From positions 248,001-312,000 of the forward strand of contig CAVZSC010000025.1 in NCBI GenBank assembly GCA_963777755.1: a stretch of DNA of 64,000 nucleotides, written 5' to 3'. Under the pieces are notes generated by a model. That model did no database searches, was not told the origin of the DNA, and saw only the letters and a program-made list of their open reading frames with translations. Shown here in pieces: positions 63,237-64,000 of this stretch (position 1 is its first letter; every line of letters begins with the position of its first letter). A program made the translations under genes and the position numbers. The stretch is from DATFWC01 sp963777755. GTDB taxonomy: Bacteria > Pseudomonadota > Alphaproteobacteria > Rhizobiales > Xanthobacteraceae.

Positions 63237-64000
63237 ATGACCACGGACGGCAAGAGCAACGAACCTGTCGGCTACGGCCACGACCAGAAAGGCGCCACCG
63301 TCGGCGAGGCGAAGAACGAAGGCCGCCCGCACGTCGTGCAGCAGCCGGCCGACCGCGCCGATGGCCCGAACACCGTCCAGTTCACGCTCGACGGCCAGGA
63401 GGTGGAGGCGCCGGAAGGCGAGACCATCTTCCGCACCGCGAGCCGCTACGGCATCAAGCTGCCGCACCTGTGCTACACGCCCAAGCCCGGCTATCGCCCG
63501 GACGGCAACTGCCGCGTCTGCATGGTGGAGATCGAGGGCGAGCGCGTGCTCGCGGCGAGCTGCCTGCGCAAAGCCACGCCCGGCATGAAGGTGAAGACGC
63601 AGACCGAGCGCGCCAAGACGGCGCGCCGCATGGTCGCCGAGCTGCTGATGGCCGACCAGCCGGCGCGCGAGACCGCGCATGATCCGGAGTCGGAGTTCTG
63701 GAAGACCGCGACGCGCCTCGGGGTCGAGACCAGCCGCTTTCCGCAGCGCGCGGCACCTGCGCCCGACCGCAGCCATCCCGCCATGGCGGTCAATCTCGAC
63801 GCCTGCATCCAGTGCAACCTGTGCGTCCGGGCCTGCCGCGAAGTGCAGGTCAACGACGTGATCGGCATGGCCGGCCGCGGTGTCGGCGAGAAGATCGTGT
63901 TCGACTTCGACGATCCGATGGGCGCCTCGACCTGCGTTGCCTGCGGCGAGTGCGTGCAGGCCTGCCCGACCGGTGCGCTGATGCCATCCTCGCTGGTCGA
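63237..64000 (+). CDS. fdsA: Formate dehydrogenase alpha subunit (FdsA-type), N-terminal part only
   Basis: The ATG at 63237 opens a frame that runs off the window (254 residues visible). A hydrophilic leader of about 45 residues is followed by a [2Fe-2S] ferredoxin domain (LPHLCYTPKPGYRPDGNCRV and CMVEIEG). The His/Cys cluster region RKATPGMKVKTQTE comes next, then two [4Fe-4S] sites (DACIQCNLCVRACREVQ, STCVACGECVQACPTGAL). The molybdenum/bis-MGD catalytic domain should follow outside. This is the NAD-linked, cytoplasmic, oxygen-tolerant type of formate dehydrogenase. Confidence 0.93.
   Translation, partial: MTTDGKSNEPVGYGHDQKGATVGEAKNEGRPHVVQQPADRADGPNTVQFTLDGQEVEAPEGETIFRTASRYGIKLPHLCYTPKPGYRPDGNCRVCMVEIEGERVLAASCLRKATPGMKVKTQTERAKTARRMVAELLMADQPARETAHDPESEFWKTATRLGVETSRFPQRAAPAPDRSHPAMAVNLDACIQCNLCVRACREVQVNDVIGMAGRGVGEKIVFDFDDPMGASTCVACGECVQACPTGALMPSSLV

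Overview
The window is high-GC DNA that looks like a member of the Alphaproteobacteria, order Hyphomicrobiales (Rhizobiales), near Bradyrhizobium or Xanthobacteraceae. This is inferred from gene content: a class A penicillin-binding protein with a long pre-catalytic N-terminus, four Bug/TctC-type solute-binding proteins, an NAD-type formate dehydrogenase next to formate-tetrahydrofolate ligase, a multi-GAF histidine kinase, and several families of intergenic palindromic repeats. No rRNA, tRNA or CRISPR array was seen.

Layout. 0-3.3 kb: a class A PBP (C-terminus cut by the window edge) and an acyl-CoA dehydrogenase. 3.3-9.2 kb: a six-GAF sensor histidine kinase, now a pseudogene. It is split by a 1061-bp IS630-type element with TA target duplication and also carries a one-base frameshift. 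9.6-13.9 kb: a secreted alpha/beta hydrolase and a three-gene DevBCA/MacB-like ABC exporter. A 250-280 bp dispersed repeat lies at 3.6 kb and again at 10.7 kb. 14-21.9 kb: an accessory island, visibly lower in GC in its middle. It holds a secreted CxxCH protein, a DUF4238 protein paired with a nucleotidyl-cyclase-like protein, a MtlR/HEPN-like protein, an RTX-like protein, an EEP-family nuclease/phosphatase, a frameshifted lipoprotein and the tail of a serine recombinase.

22-43.5 kb: catabolic and uptake genes. These are an ADP-forming acyl-CoA synthetase, a dihaem cytochrome c, an M24-family hydrolase, two FAH-family hydrolases, a 4,5-dihydroxyphthalate-decarboxylase-like protein, a class II aldolase and a gentisate-dioxygenase-like cupin. 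Together these suggest aromatic acid breakdown through gentisate-type ring cleavage. An IS481 element, two alpha/beta hydrolases (one lacking its nucleophile serine), three Bug binding proteins, a hybrid histidine kinase and a CocE-type hydrolase follow.

43.7-50.8 kb (minus strand): a six-gene membrane complex related to hydrogenase-4 and complex I (HyfB, C, E, F, G and I homologues). Its large subunit lacks the NiFe-binding cysteines, so it is probably not a hydrogenase. 51.2-64 kb (plus strand): a tripartite tricarboxylate-type transporter, a GntR/FCD regulator, oxalyl-CoA decarboxylase, formyl-CoA transferase, a formyltransferase/10-formyl-THF-hydrolase-like enzyme, formate-THF ligase and formate dehydrogenase. 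This reads as one pathway: oxalate (or a related acid) uptake, conversion to formyl-CoA and formate, then oxidation to CO2 with NADH or entry into the folate C1 pool. Two near-identical 17-bp palindromes, one before the transporter and one before the regulator gene, are the probable operators of the GntR protein.

Three genes end on a TAG that lies inside the arm of an inverted intergenic repeat, a recurrent arrangement worth following.
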